DNA of 64,000 nucleotides from Diploscapter coronatus (lineage: Eukaryota; Nematoda; Chromadorea; Rhabditida; Rhabditidae), in the NCBI GenBank assembly GCA_964036155.1, contig OZ038422.1:57807201-57871200 (forward strand), in the 5' to 3' direction. Position 1 is the stretch's first letter. Each line of letters opens with the position of its first letter. Below are positions 35,501 through 48,846 of the stretch, piece by piece. The notes beneath the pieces are model-generated. The model worked only from the letters and a program-made list of their open reading frames with translations, had not been told where the DNA came from and did no database searches. The position numbers and the translations under genes were made by a program.

Positions 35501-38500
35501 AAGCCGTCGGTAAGTTTTGCTATAAATTAAAAAAAAACCCAAAATATGTCAAATATCATGTGCAGATCAGTTTATTTAGCCTTCTCAGCTAAATTTAGGA
35601 TGATTAAAATAGGCTCCTAAAAAAAGACACCGGTTTTTTCTTTTCCTATCTTGCCTTCCCATACTATTTCTTAGAAAAACCGGTGTCTTTTTCTATTAGC
35701 CTTAAAATATTGACAATCGTTTTCTTCTTGTCATCCATATTTATATTCAGGCTCTGGTATTCCCGAAGTCAAGGTCATCATTCACGGCTTTACACTTCAC
35801 AACTACTTAACTTTGCGTACTTTAATTGTAAAAATGACCACTTTAACTATGGTTATTGGAGCCGGGATTCCAGTCGGAAAAGAAGGGTATTTTTTTTAGA
35901 TTTATTTTTCAACTATAGTAAATTGAGTATAATTGTGTTCTCAATTGTCATATTCTAGTCCATTTGTGCATATCGGAGCAATAGTTGCAAACATTCTCTC
36001 TAAAGCCACGGCAACTTGTCGATTCAACGCGTTCTTCTCGAACGAGGGCAGATCCATGGAAATGCTGAGCATTGGGTGCGCTGTCGGAATCGCCTGCACA
36101 TTCTCGGCACCTGCTGGAGGTTAGATTCTGATTGAAGATCATCTGACGAAATGATACGTTTAATTTCGGATGATAAAGATGGTCAGAAATGATCAAATAT
36201 CGAGAGTTTTGTTAAAAACATTCACCCAATAATTGACGAATATATGGTTTTCAGCCGTTCTGTACGGTATCGAGTCGACATCGAAGTACTTCGCAGTGAA
36301 GAACTATTGGAGGTCCTTCTTCGCAACCACTTGCTCGGCCATGATTTTCCGATTCGCAATGAACGCCATCGTCCCTCAACATATCGGTTAGCTTCAAGTG
36401 TTTCTTCAAAAATATGACTTTCATTTTCAGCTGGCACAATAACTGCCTATTACCAGACGAATTTCCCGAATGAGGTGTTCGTTGTGGAAGAGATTCCGAT
36501 TTTTATGGCTATGGGGTAATTTCTTCATTACCTTCCCAAAACTCAGTTTTTTCTTTTTCAGAGTAATTTTCGGTCTGCTCGGTGCTCTGTTCATCTGTTT
36601 CCATCGCCAAATCGCTCTCTTCAAGAAGAAAAACAAAGCCTTCGTTGCCATCTTTGGAACGAGGTTGATTTTTTGTTTTCAAATTTAATTTTAAAAAATC
36701 GGTAATTGAATTGAGAAAGGGCTCCTAGAAAAAGACCAGGACACCGGACACCAGTTAGAAAAAGACGACTTTTGCCCATCTTTTTTCTTCCCCTCATACT
36801 ATTTCTTAGAAAAAGTGGTTTTTTTCTAACTGGTATCCCGGTGTCCTGGTCTTTTTCTATGAGCCACAAATTAATCGCAAAATGAAGTAGTGAACACTTT
36901 CTGAATTTGATCTCAAACTCGTTTGATCGTTTATCTTTGAATTCTTCTTCTTCTTCTTCGTTTTGCAGTTCAAAAACGAAACGATTAAGGATGCAAAATG
37001 CGCGATGCGAAGTTCGAGAGTTTTATGGCATTTTCATTCCCATTTCAATTCCATCTGAAGTTGCCCATCTACTACAATTTCGATGTAATGATTCTGATTC
37101 TCGCGGTCATTTCCTTCCGTATCAAAGTTCGTCTATTTTGAGACTCACTTTCTGCTATGCTCTCACCTCTTCGCCGGAAGTCTGATGCCCTCTGCTTCTC
37201 TCTGCTCTCTTCAACTCTCCATTTTTGCATCTTACTCATGAAATTCTGTCAAATGATAGAGAAGAGAATGAATCGAGGTCGATAGAAATCATAAAAAAAA
37301 TATTCGCAATCAAGTGGAGAAGGTGAGAAACGATAGCATTGAATTAGAATTCGAAGAATGAACAAATGATGAGAAGAAAGAGAGAACAACATCACTGATA
37401 GTGATGAATAAACATTGATTTAAAATTGACAAGGTAACATGGCTTTGATAAAAAATATCATGATTGGCTATTAGCGAAAGTATCGATAAAAATTCGAAAT
37501 TAACTACAGAAAGTAGCGAGCAAAAGTTCGGAACTAAACATTATTTATATATATGCAGTGAAAAGTCACAATTTCATAACAGATCAAGATGAAAATTTAT
37601 CAGACTTCTATCATCTAAATTCTTGATCAAATATGCTAAATTTCTTACAAAGTTATCTATGCAAATAAGGGAATCTATAATTGCATAATCTCCTCATACT
37701 ACCCCAAACTTAAGCCCGGCACTAATTCATTTCTAAGAATAAATAAATAAAAATACTAGAAAAAAGATAGTAAAATATCGCCTTAGCTTTCCCAGAAACA
37801 TTGATTTTTCAAGCCTCTGCTCACTTTTCTAAAATCTATCTCTCATTTATCGTCCAGGAAATGGCAAAAATCTAACTCGCCATCCACTACATCACACTGC
37901 TATGAAGGGGGACAAGCTTTTTGCGTTATGTCCTGGTCAGTAGAAGTGAAAAAGCATTCGAAACGAGAAATTTCGAGAGGCTAAAAAAATAAACGAAATC
38001 AAGATTTTGAATAGGCGTCTTTATTGCGGGAAAAGAGGAGAATGGGCTCGTTAGAATGTCTGATTTTTTAACATTAATTTCGACAATTAGTTTGCAAAAC
38101 TAAAATCATTAAAAAATTAAAATAATTATTCGAAAATTATTATTTTATTTCCTCGCTCCTTCCATCCTTCCTTCTCGCTCTTTTCGCCTGCGTCTCTCCA
38201 CTTTCCCTTCTTTCTCCCTCTCCCCATCGAGGGACCTCCCATTCTCCCTGTCCACTTTGTTCGCAAAATCGCGTTATGGGAACTTCAATTTTTCTTAATT
38301 TTTGGATTTTGGATAGTTTAACAATTTTTCTTTTTTCACAAATGAATAGTGATGGTCAAAACCTGCAAAATGGTATATAATATGATTCATAAAATCAAAT
38401 CTATAAAATCAGCTGGCGGTCCCTATCTATATCTTTAGACCTGTCGTGTTCACAATCCTCATGGCGGTTTTCATCGCGATGATGACTTTTCCCGATGGAC

Positions 38501-41269
38501 TCGGAAAATTCTTCTCTGGATATGTAAATTCACTTGCAAAAGATGAAAATAATGCTACATATTGAGTTGACCTTCCACGAGACTCTGTCCGACTTCATAG
38601 CGAACTGCACATTTATGACTAACTCTTCGATGCGCTGCAGCGAGCACGTCATCAATCACTGGACCATGGGATTCAGCAATCCTCTCTATGCTTTCCTTCT
38701 ATATTCTCTATTTTATGTAAGTTTCAGAAAAGTTGAAAGAAAATGATATTATTAAAAGACGTTCGAATTATTTTTCAATGATCGAAAATAAACCCCTGGA
38801 TTTATTCTCACGAGGAAACCATGTAGATATATAATTTAAAATTTTTTTTCTATATTCTATTTCATACAAATTAATCGGGATTTTAAAATGATTATAATAA
38901 AAATGCACTATTGCCAAGAAAAATGGTATTTACGCTAAAATTTTCCGAAATTTACAATGAAGATCAGCTTGATTTCAGTTCATAATGGTGCCAATTTGCC
39001 TAACCCTGTTCATCCCAAATGGTATCTTCGTGCCTTGCTTCGTTATGGGTGCATCGGCTGGACGATTGGTTGGAGAGGTTAATTTAATTTATTCTATTTT
39101 ACAATATCTATTTTCAGGTACTAGCCCAAACTTGGCCAGAAGGGATGCGAGGTTTGGACGGTCCTCAGATCTACCCAGGTTTGTATGCAGTCGTCGGTGC
39201 AGCCGCGTACACTGGCTCTATCACTCACTCCCTCTCCATCGCAGTGATTGTCTGTGAAACTACTGGACAACTCTGTGCTCTGCTTCCTGTTTTGGTAAGA
39301 GATGATAATTGATTTTTCCTACCAGAGATGTGCGTAAATTTCGTTTACACTTACGAAAGTTTTTGAGATAACTTTCGTCCATGTTTACGTTTACAAAATT
39401 TTCAACTTCATTTACATACACTTCTGTTTCCTACTGCAAATAGTTGTATAGAAATGAGTACTATCCCTTGCATTCTGAGGAAAATAATCTAAGAAATAAG
39501 CACATACTTGGATTTATTCCTTCATGAAGATCAATCGTTTTCAGATAGCTCTGATGATCGCAAATGCAATTTGCAGTTTCCTCCAACCTTCCATTTACGA
39601 AAGTACAATCAAGATCCAGAACTATCCCTACTTGGCTGATCTGCCTCCCAGTCGTGCCGGGTAAGTATTGAATTGAAAATTCATGAAGTTATTGAATTTT
39701 AGCGTCCATACCACTAAAGTCGATCAGATTATGTTGCGAGACGTCGTCTACATCACGAGGGATACTACATACAGAGAACTGAGGGAAATTCTCCTCGAAA
39801 CTTCCCATTTGAGATCTTATCCATTCGTTGCTGATAGAAGTAAGATTTTTTAGGTTTAGGAAAATATTGGTCTGAATTAGAATCGACAATATTGCTTGGC
39901 TCTGTGAGTCGCAGATATCTGCTGTATCTTTTGACTCGGAAACTCGGCCCTGAGCCCAAGTTAAATATGGCCAGAAGAAGATCGAAGACTGCCTCGGAAA
40001 TCATGAATACAATCAACAATTTCAGGCAACTAGTATGAGAATTAACTGAATTAGGTAACCTATTTCAGAAGGAACTCTTCTATGAACGCCAATACTCTGT
40101 CGACAATGTTCAATCAAAACGAAATGCTCACAGACAGACACATCTCTGGAAATACCCTGCTTCCTCAGTCACCACTACACGATGAGGAGGTAATTTTGAT
40201 GATTATCCAAGCCACAATATTTGATTTTTTTTATCTTGAAGAAAATTTTCAGGGAGTCAATTCAGCTGTGGAGAATCTGTTGAGAACGCAGAGCTACGTA
40301 CACGAGCCTGTCGTTGTATGCATTTGAACATTTATGGTCTTCTTTAAATTCAATAATTTAGCATTCTCTGGCCAAACGAGCAGAAATTCTGGCATCAAAG
40401 ATCGATTTGGATGATCTCGCAATCGACCCCGCTCCATTCCAACTCGTCAAGGGAACTTCTTTGTACAAGGTACTTCTAAGGTCTAATAAATCATTAGCTA
40501 ATGCGAATTGTTGAGTATGGATTTTACTTAACCAAACATAATTTCAAATAAAAATAAATTGGTTTTCATCAGCTAAATTCAAAAAAGTGTCTTTCAGGTG
40601 CACACTCTGTTCTCTCTGTTGGCTCTGAATCACGCCTATGTGACTGACAGAGGTCGTCTGGTTGGTGTCGTCGCTCTCAAAGAGGTTTGTTAGTTTACTC
40701 CTCAAAGTTACACTTCATGCTTTATAGAAGTGATAATTAGTAAATGACGGAGTGTCTATTTCACACTATTCTTCAAATGTCCATCTCGTTTATCGTTAAC
40801 TATAGCACTCTGTCACTTACCAGTTGCATATAGAAGCGAAGTTCAGCCTATGAAAAATTGTAGTGAAACTATTTCTAAATTCGTACAAATTTTGAGCCAA
40901 AATAAAATGAATTTAATTTTTGACATAATTGAAAAAAACAACATTTGTTTGAGCTGCGAAGTTCCTTGGAAGGAATCTACTTCCGTGGTGTGCTGTTGCC
41001 TCAGCATCGATCCCTCTCTGTCAGCATGCGACTCTATTCTGGAGACGAAGAAGAAGGTATGTCTTATTTTCAAATTTATTTCCGTGCCTAGAATATTATC
41101 TCTACAAATTTGATGATTACGATATTTTCTGACGTAAATTACAATTTTAGGCACTCAAATTCCATTGGAATCAAATGGAAATGGGCCTCGAGTCAGAATC
41201 GAAGTTCCTTCTAACAATTCGATCAGGAATAGAGACAACGATACTAATACAAACGAGAAGTCTGACTGA
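32555..41269 (+). CDS. CLC-family voltage-gated chloride channel, copy 2
   Basis: Same 23-exon structure as copy 1, with identical exon lengths and 887 residues: 32555-32610, 33051-33189, 33338-33428, 34288-34407, 35378-35509, 35751-35886, 35959-36119, 36255-36386, 36431-36515, 36562-36663, 38439-38523, 38567-38716, 38979-39077, 39118-39294, 39545-39660, 39703-39839, 39881-40025, 40069-40189, 40253-40315, 40362-40469, 40598-40684, 40954-41056, 41151-41269. GSGIPE, GKEGPFVH, GIFVP, the Ser at the proton-glutamate position and both CBS domains are kept, so it should be a working channel. Amino-acid changes cluster in exons 10-14 (for example IPSGIF to [14 protein letters not shown] to [10 protein letters not shown] to GY), while exons 4, 5 and 7-9 are almost unchanged. 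The GC-starting intron after exon 17 (40026) is also kept. Introns 5 and 10 carry G-family MITEs not present at those sites in copy 1. Confidence 0.93.
35612..35701. mobile_element. hAT-like MITE, family G, copy in CLC-2 intron 5
   Basis: 90 bp, ends GGCTCCTA / TTAGCC, with inner arms AAAGACACCGG / CCGGTGTCTTT. A perfect 8-bp target duplication, TTAAAATA, lies at 35604-35611 and 35702-35709. CLC-1 has the single, empty site at 17388-17395. Confidence 0.92.
36720..36865. mobile_element. Family G element, longer copy in CLC-2 intron 10
   Basis: 146 bp with ends GGCTCCTAGAAAAAGACC and GGTCTTTTTCTATGAGCC and an extra inverted arm inside. No clean target duplication is visible, so the flanks have changed since insertion. 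Absent from the corresponding site of CLC-1. Confidence 0.75.
37772..37905 (-). mobile_element. tRNA-derived SINE, copy in CLC-2 intron 10
   Basis: Duplicate of the element at 19930-20062, carried by the segmental duplication. Just downstream (about 37,990-38,415) copy 2 has about 420 bases absent from copy 1, with no terminal repeats that I can see. Confidence 0.55.
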
Positions 41270-43407
41270 ACGCATACAGGTTCAACACCTCAAAATATCG
41301 ATAATTTTTCATAGAATTTTGAATATTTCTTTGTTATTTCCTCTACTTTGTGCATCATGTAAATATCGATTGTTTTGGTTTAGAATTTTCATTATTATTT
41401 TAAGTTTTCAAATTAAAATATTTAATTTTAAGGATTGGGTTGAATGCGAGTTTCGCTTGTTTCCAAACGGGTATTCTTAGTTCTTACAACTATTGTGGAG
41501 TGCGAGGAAGTAGATACTGCATAATTTTTTTTGTAATTTGTCTCACCCATTCCCCGTCTCTACTTCTCTACGTTCTTCCATAGAGGCGAAAGAAAAGAAA
41601 AGCGAAGCACGTGCGGAAACGAATTGCAAGAAGTGTGCAATACCTATTTCCTCATTCTTCTCCATAATATTTCATTTGAGATATTGAGGTTATTTTCTAC
41701 TTTATATATTTCACTACTTGCATAATACAGTAAGCTTATCATTTGAAACGGAGTCATCATTTTTCTTCCGGTTAGTTTCTCTGCAGTTTAGCTGCACAGA
41801 TCTGTCGCCGACCGAGTGCTTATCGCAGTGTTTGTTTCTTATTTTCCCAGTAAATCGATGTTTCATCTACGGAAAATTTCTAACAAATTCAACAGTTCTT
41901 TTATTTACGATATTCCAGACTTGCTCCAATAATGCAAGGTTAACTTCATGGAAAGTTCGCATAGTTTTCTGAAAAAAGATAATAAATGGAGAAGCAACTT
42001 CGTGAACCTTCCAAGAAGTAATATTTTATGCTTCGAATTGGGAGTACAGATAACTTCACTCATAAAATCTTCATCTAAACTTCGATGAGAAAGTGCTCAT
42101 TTCGATAAATGTTTCAACCCGAAATCGAAAGTAGCAACTATCAAATGAGAAATCCAAAGAACTTCCATCGCATCAGTCAAATTCGTCTCGTCTCTGGTCC
42201 TAAACAATGTACCTACAGATTAAACCTATCGATGGCATTATTTTCGTTTGTTCTTGTTTATTCTAGCGATTTCCCCTGTTTGTGAGGTCTGCTCTTCAAC
42301 CTAATAGAAATCAGAAAATGAAGTGAAATTTTAAAGTCAGTTTGATCGTTTATCACTAACGAAGTAGCATAATACATCTGAATATTAAAAGTGCATTACT
42401 CATAATTTCAATGCTTGAAATTGCCCTAAATGCTAGATAACATGAAAGTGAAGATAACTAGAAATTTTCGATTCTTCGTTTTTTAATTGCGTGATATTCC
42501 ATTTTTATTCAACTTCGCTAGAGATAAACCGTATGTAGAAACTTTCATAAAGTTTCCTGAATTGTATAAACTTTATTGCGAAAATACATTCTTATATACA
42601 AAACTATCAAATTGATAAAATAAACGATTACTTATTGAAGGATGAAAACGGGATTAAATTGAGCCGAACACCTCGTGTGAAAATAGCCAGACTAAAACTA
42701 GCGATTGAGATCGAAATGCTGCTGAAAATGGAAACTGGAGCAGAAATAGATAACTGAAACGAAACGGAAATAGAAATGGAAAAGGATACCAAAATGATTG
42801 ATAGCAGAGCTATTCTTAGAAAACTGAAAATGGTCATGATAAGGAAAAAGGAGAAGGTTTTTAAAGTGTCAGTAAAAGGTGTTTGTTTTCTGAAGTTCGG
42901 ATTGATATCAAAAAGATCAAGATCAATGGCGGAATTAAACCGATTTGGGAAAAATTCAATGATAATTACCTAAGAAGAGGAAAAATGAAAACGACACACA
43001 GTTCATGTGAAGAAAAAGTGAACAGACGAAAAATTAAAAATACATTAATGCACACAAAATGAGATGGTGAAAAAGTGAAGCAAGTGATCAAATAACATGA
43101 ACCACAATAATTGATCAGTAATCATAACGGCACATCAAGATAAGAGGCTGGACAAAATTCCAGAGAAAATTTCGTTCAGGGGGACTAATTAAAATTAAAA
43201 GGTTTTACTATCCAAAAGTGTTCCTCCTTCAATATTTTCAAATACTTGAACAAAATCTGATCCCGAATTTGATCTATTCAGTGCTTGAAAAGATTTGCGA
43301 AATTCTAACCAAATGCCACGACACGAAAAGGCACAAATTGAGTAAATATTTTCCTCGTAGATGAAATTTCTGAGCTAAAATCCCTGCTCCGATTTTGAGA
43401 TGATAAT
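41270..43407. other. Region between CLC copy 2 and the SLC17 gene
   Basis: Non-coding; the two genes converge here. Matches 23063-25023 of unit 1 apart from indels and the element at 41493-41667. Confidence 0.5.
41493..41667. mobile_element. TA-duplicating MITE, unit 2 only
   Basis: 175 bp with imperfect terminal inverted repeats of about 30 bp (TTGTGGAG… / …CTCCATAA), flanked by TA at 41491-41492 and 41668-41669. Unit 1 keeps the empty TA site at 23281-23282. Confidence 0.8.
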
Positions 43408-46400
43408 TTAGAATTTCTGCTGAGCTTGAGGTTGAGTTTGTCCTTCAACTGTTGCAGCATCGTGCACCTAAAATATTCAAAAATGTAGAAGAAACACCTA
43501 TGATTTTCTACCTTAGCAGTGTGCTGACTGAGCCATCTATCGTGTGTCCATTCGCATGGCTCTCCTTTCACGAATACGCAGAAGATGATGTTGGTGATGA
43601 ACTAAAATTTTATAATTGATAATCACTGCTACATTTCTTTTAAACTATCGAGTTTTGGCATAAGCTCTTGTCCATCTAAGACAATTCTTCGTGTTTTTGT
43701 CAAATATGAAAAAGATTGAAATCATTCAATAATAAATAATTGATCTTGGTCTAACGATTTTAATGCTCAAGTATTTGCATCTTGGCGTATTTTGACTTTT
43801 TTATTTGTGAGACAAAGAATAGGCTGAAACTTATGCTATGTCTAAATATACGAATTAACAATTTTTCTTAATTGTTGCTAAATATCAGGGGTGTATAAAA
43901 TAATTTGCACTAAAATGTGTTAAGGTTTTTTTTGAAATCGCCCGTACATCCATTTCGAAAAATTCCCTATCGAATAAGTGCAAAATCATATTCTGTGTAT
44001 GCCACAGAAAGAAGTTAAAAATAGATGGACGGGTAATTTGAAAAAAAAAAAATTCTTAACGCAAATCATTTGCACACTCCTGCTAAAGATTAGAAATTTT
44101 AAAACCTACCAAAATAACGGCAGTAACGATGAAAACGATGTTCCATTCAGAGTACGAATTGTGAGTGACGACGACGTTGACGAGCACAGGCACAAGGATC
44201 ATTGTGCCCGTGAGGAACATGGCGAACATTCCAGTCACGAAGTGAGAGTACTGTCTAGACAGCACTGGGCCTGCTTTGAAGAAGCCACCCGTCGCGAAGC
44301 CTAAATTCAGATCACTCAAATTGAAATAGGTGAAATTTTATGCAGATGATAAAGATTTTTTCTTTTTGAATCATTAGATATTCTCAATCATAAATCGCCT
44401 TTGCATACAGAATTCCGTCTTTTACTAGTCGATCATCTGGATGCACCAATCGGCATATTTATAGCAAATACTATTTGAAATATTTAGGATTTATGTGATA
44501 TCGAAAGAAAATAGCGATGGTTAATTACCTAAACATCCGGCAGATCCACCCAGAGCAAGCATGGACAGGAACTAAAAATGATTTATAGATTGAATTCATC
44601 GATAATTAATCTACCGGATTGCTGATTCCGATGCAGACGAGAATAACCAGGAAAACGATGGACCCGCCAAAGGCGATCGTGTTGAACATCCGGAATTTGT
44701 GTGCCTCGGGGATACAATGGATTTTGTCAGAAATGAATCCTAAACAATTTGGTTCAATTTATCTATTATATGATATTCTTAGGAACCTCCCAAAATCTTC
44801 AGAATGAACTGAGCGAGTGGAGGCAGAGCTGCCGAGAAACCAGTCGAATGGACTCCAAATCCAAGAACTAAAATAATTATAGAATTTTTTGAAAATACTT
44901 GGTCAAAATTTTTATAAACTAAATTTTCACTTCAGTCAGAATTTGTATGAATCGTAAAAATTTCAAACCTTGAGAAAGATATACAGGCGAATAGTGGAAT
45001 AGCAGATTGACGAGAGTGAAATTTCCGATGGACGCGATCCAAACAGCCCATACGACGGGGGTCTAGAATTATGAACCTTCACGTTTATCGGAATCAGATT
45101 TTATGAAATCTTGGAGATTAACATTCAATTATGCGATAGATAGTCTCAGAAGAGAACTTCATAGTTTAGAAGTTTGAAATTTTCTCTAAGTGTCTTCAAG
45201 TGAAGATCGGCTTGATTCTATATGAGTTTTATCTAAGTTTAGGCTTCATTTATTCGTACCTTCAGAATTGCCATGTATGGAACCTTCCTGAGGGCTTTTT
45301 TGCTGAAAATACGTTTATTTTTCATGGAAATTTCTTTGATTTCGATTTTGAGTTCAACTTTCAACTGGAGTATTGACTGAGTGAGTGGTCGGTGAATGAT
45401 TGATGTCCCCCTCCCTTCTATCCATGCAGGTCTTCATCCACCCTCTCCTTTCTTTTGCACTCTAATCAGCGATCTCGCAACGTCACAACTTCATTTCTTG
45501 TCAGTCATCTCCCTGTTTCCCCTGTCAGTTTGTCATTGTCACTCCACTTCTCGACCATTCTCTGTTACCTTTTCTCCCCCGCATATGACATTTTGATCGA
45601 AGTGTTAATTTATGTTTGGTCTCTCTTTCAGTTCTGCTATCATTAATTCGTCAGTCATTCCAAACATTTCTCTAAACTTTCAACTTTTCGCTGAAATTAC
45701 TCGAAATGTCTCATCGCGCCGCGATGATGAAATGGTTTGTGGCCATAATTTCGAAAAGAAAAAGGTTTTTTCGAATAGTGATATTTTGTTCCAGCGAAAA
45801 AAAACTCCGACAGAACAAAAATAGTATGTTATTTTCCGAAAACCGAACCGTTAATTACAAATGAAAAGGCCAGATATTTTGGGAAAACTCTTGAATGACC
45901 ACGATCATAAATTCTCCAGCGTTGCAAAAGAAATATCACTTGTTCATCGAAAAGTGACCGTCCCAAGAATAAATTCTCAGAGTTGTAAAAGAAGGAATAC
46001 GTGGTTATTACTTTGTTTAATACACTGATACTTCTAAGTTGTGGGCTTATTGAATATGTTGGCGGTCAAAGAAACTATAAAGTTGATAAAAAATAGTATT
46101 GAGAAAGTAGACTAGGGTAATGATAGACTAAATTCGGTATCGAAATGATCATTACATAGGGCTGTATAATTTCGTATAAAATTTGGCGCATCCCTTCTTT
46201 ACCCCTATAGATTTTCCGAATTATATGTTCGCTATCAATGCATTCAAAAAGCCGAAGTGTACAATAGCTATCGTTAATAAAATACCAGATAGAAAAAGTA
46301 TTTCATTTTGGAGACAATCACGTTGTAAAAAAAACTCTGTAAGAACTCACTCGACGCCAGTAACTTTTCCGCTCGAGATTTTCTTCCACTCCTTTTCCCC

Positions 46401-48846
46401 CACAAACGGATGTTTCGAGGGATTATTTCTGTAGAAGAGCCCATAGAAGACGAACAGGAACAGAGTGACAGCTCCGTGACAGTAGAAAATTGAGGGCCAT
46501 CTGAAGTGTGTTCATTAAAATTTGGATAGTTCATCTGTCTGCAAAGTCGATATTTTCAATGCATATTCTTCAGAGTGTTACGAAGTTTAGATTCTGAAAG
46601 AGCTAATTCCGTTAATTTTAGGATAAAAATAAAAATAAGTTTCAATTTTATAATTTCGAAATTTTCAGATCCCCAACATCGTGACATCATCTTTGGTTCG
46701 CATTTTTAGATTTTTCGTTGTGAAAAGTGCAAAATTCTTTCTTGAAATTTCCTTTAGGTAATGGGCATTGTTTGATGTAATGAAATTTCAAGGGATGAAG
46801 GTGGACATTTTGCGAGAATTTGATGGCAACAAAGATCAGTTTGATTTTGCTGTCTCTCTGTATTTTTGTTGATGGCTCTCACCTCCAAGCTTCACACAAA
46901 GCGCCCGAAACGGGCATAGTGATTGCGGGTGACAACTGCACGTACGCAACCAGGGCTGCCACAAACAAACCACTCTAAAACCGAAACCATAACATATGAC
47001 TACAAGAATATATCGTCATCAACTGTGAATAAGCTTCAATTTTTGGGGGGAATTTTTTTTTTTTTTTTTTTTAAATTTCCACATTCAATTCAAAACTTTC
47101 TTTGAAAGCTGATCTTCATCGAGAACAAGAAACATACCTGTTTGAAATATGCCCAACTGGCTGTGAAAGCTCCGATGACTGGGAAATTAGCTGCGAAAGC
47201 AATGCCTTGGAATACGCGAACGATGTAAAAATAGGTATAGCCCATCTAAAATGAACTTATATGGCATGAAAAATGTCTAAGATATGCATACCCTTATGCT
47301 GACAGGAATCAATAATGTCGCTACAGCCGATAAAAGGCCTAATCCACCAAATACTGTACGAATTCCGACCTAGAAAATCACTAATTTTCAACTTTTTCCC
47401 ATATCTCCCTTGCCTTGTTGACAAGCGCAACAGCAGGGATGTTGCATATTAATGCAGCTACCGCCACCACAGATATAGCTATTGAACGTTGGTCTAAATT
47501 ATTGATCTTCATTATCTAACAACAAAACCTATCATTTATAAGAAGAGTTCATTAAAGAAAGAAGTGTAATAAAAATTTCAAAGCCCTTTTCGAGAAATTT
47601 ACTCATAATTGTAACTCATTTTTGCAAATCATTATCTCAAATTAGAAGAAGAACATCTTTATAGTTGAGCGCATGACTTTTCATAGATCTATATCAATCA
47701 GACGGTAAGTATGCAAATAAGATAAGGATAGGCAGAAAAAGAATTTCGTGGACAAAAATGGAGAAAGATCGCCTCTATTTCACTTTCTACTTCCGGTCAG
47801 CGCAGGTTGCAATGATAAATGATAGCAGAGAAAGGCCACATGCATATGCATGCATTCTCACATACGCACTCACATTGCATCTCCTCATTCTCACTTTCAT
47901 ATGCCTATCATTTTCATTGATCTCTCCCGCTTCTCTCATAATAAATGACCATCATTGTCTATCGTCTATCAAGTTAAATCGAATGCATATTCAAAAAATA
48001 TGAACAGATAAAACTCGATAAAAATGACGAAAAAATATCTATTGATAAATTTGAATTTACCAAAAAATAGAAATGAACTAACTGTTAGTGAAAATGTGAC
48101 TGTCCTCATTGTGTTCGGCTGTTCCGTTCTCTTCCGGTCCCATACAGATTACCGCAATGTTGAACGTCAAAATATTCGACCTGAAATCGTTACAATTATA
48201 ATTTGTTTACTTATCATTCTAAATGTCTATCTTTGATATACAGTATTTTTCGAACAATTTTTGCAGTTTTCATATCGAGAACTAGGCCACCCCAAGTGTC
48301 CTATTTGTTTATTCGTCCCCTTTCTCTACAGCAACTTCAACTTTCATCGCATCACATGTTAATTTATGGAATTCGATTCGCCTTTTCTTTCAACTTTCAT
48401 CGATAAAAAATGATCTTCGTCATTTTCATGAATAGTTTGTCGGGAAAAAATCAGTTCTATTTTCAAATGTCAGAAAATGCGTAAATTTCGTTGTCAATTC
48501 AAAAAGTCATGTTTCGACATTTATACAATGGCAATGAAAACATTTCAGGAATTTCGTCATGAAGGCCACCTTCAGTACAGCAAACCATAGGTATCAAATT
48601 TCAGGAATGTTATGATAACTGCCTTTTCAATTGCATATCAGTGTCAGTTTCTTGTTTGAAATTGCGTCAACAAAAATTCGACTGTATCGCTTTACAATAA
48701 ATAGATGAAAATGCTTACCAAATGCTGGTGAGGCAGAGCAGAACGAGGAACATCATCACAAAGCGAGTCCGCGTTCCGAATATCTGCTGGTACTGCGCAC
48801 GGGCAGCTGCCTGTGTAGGGAACACCGAATCTGCTACTTGCTGCAT
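43408..48846 (-). CDS. SLC17-type MFS anion/phosphate transporter (gene A)
   Basis: Fifteen exons (5' to 3'): 48846-48719, 48180-48083, 47493-47414, 47369-47292, 47245-47138, 46974-46883, 46500-46351, 45302-45260, 45062-44969, 44867-44787, 44739-44615, 44571-44529, 44300-44110, 43601-43512, 43467-43408; 486 residues, all phases agreeing, which is the usual SLC17 length. The ATG lies 9 nt after a TTTTCAG, so trans-splicing is likely. The protein starts MQQVADSVFPTQAAARAQYQ. Family marks are GTRTRFV before helix 1, the helix-4 arginine in YIVRVFQGIAF, SPAITMPVSGALC, FYRNNPSKHP at the end of the N-terminal bundle, and TGFSAALPPLAQF in the C-terminal bundle. SLC17 members carry phosphate, urate, sialic acid or vesicular glutamate/nucleotides; the substrate cannot be read here. 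Intron 3 begins with GC (after 47414). The 3' end was copied into unit 1 of the duplication. Confidence 0.92.
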
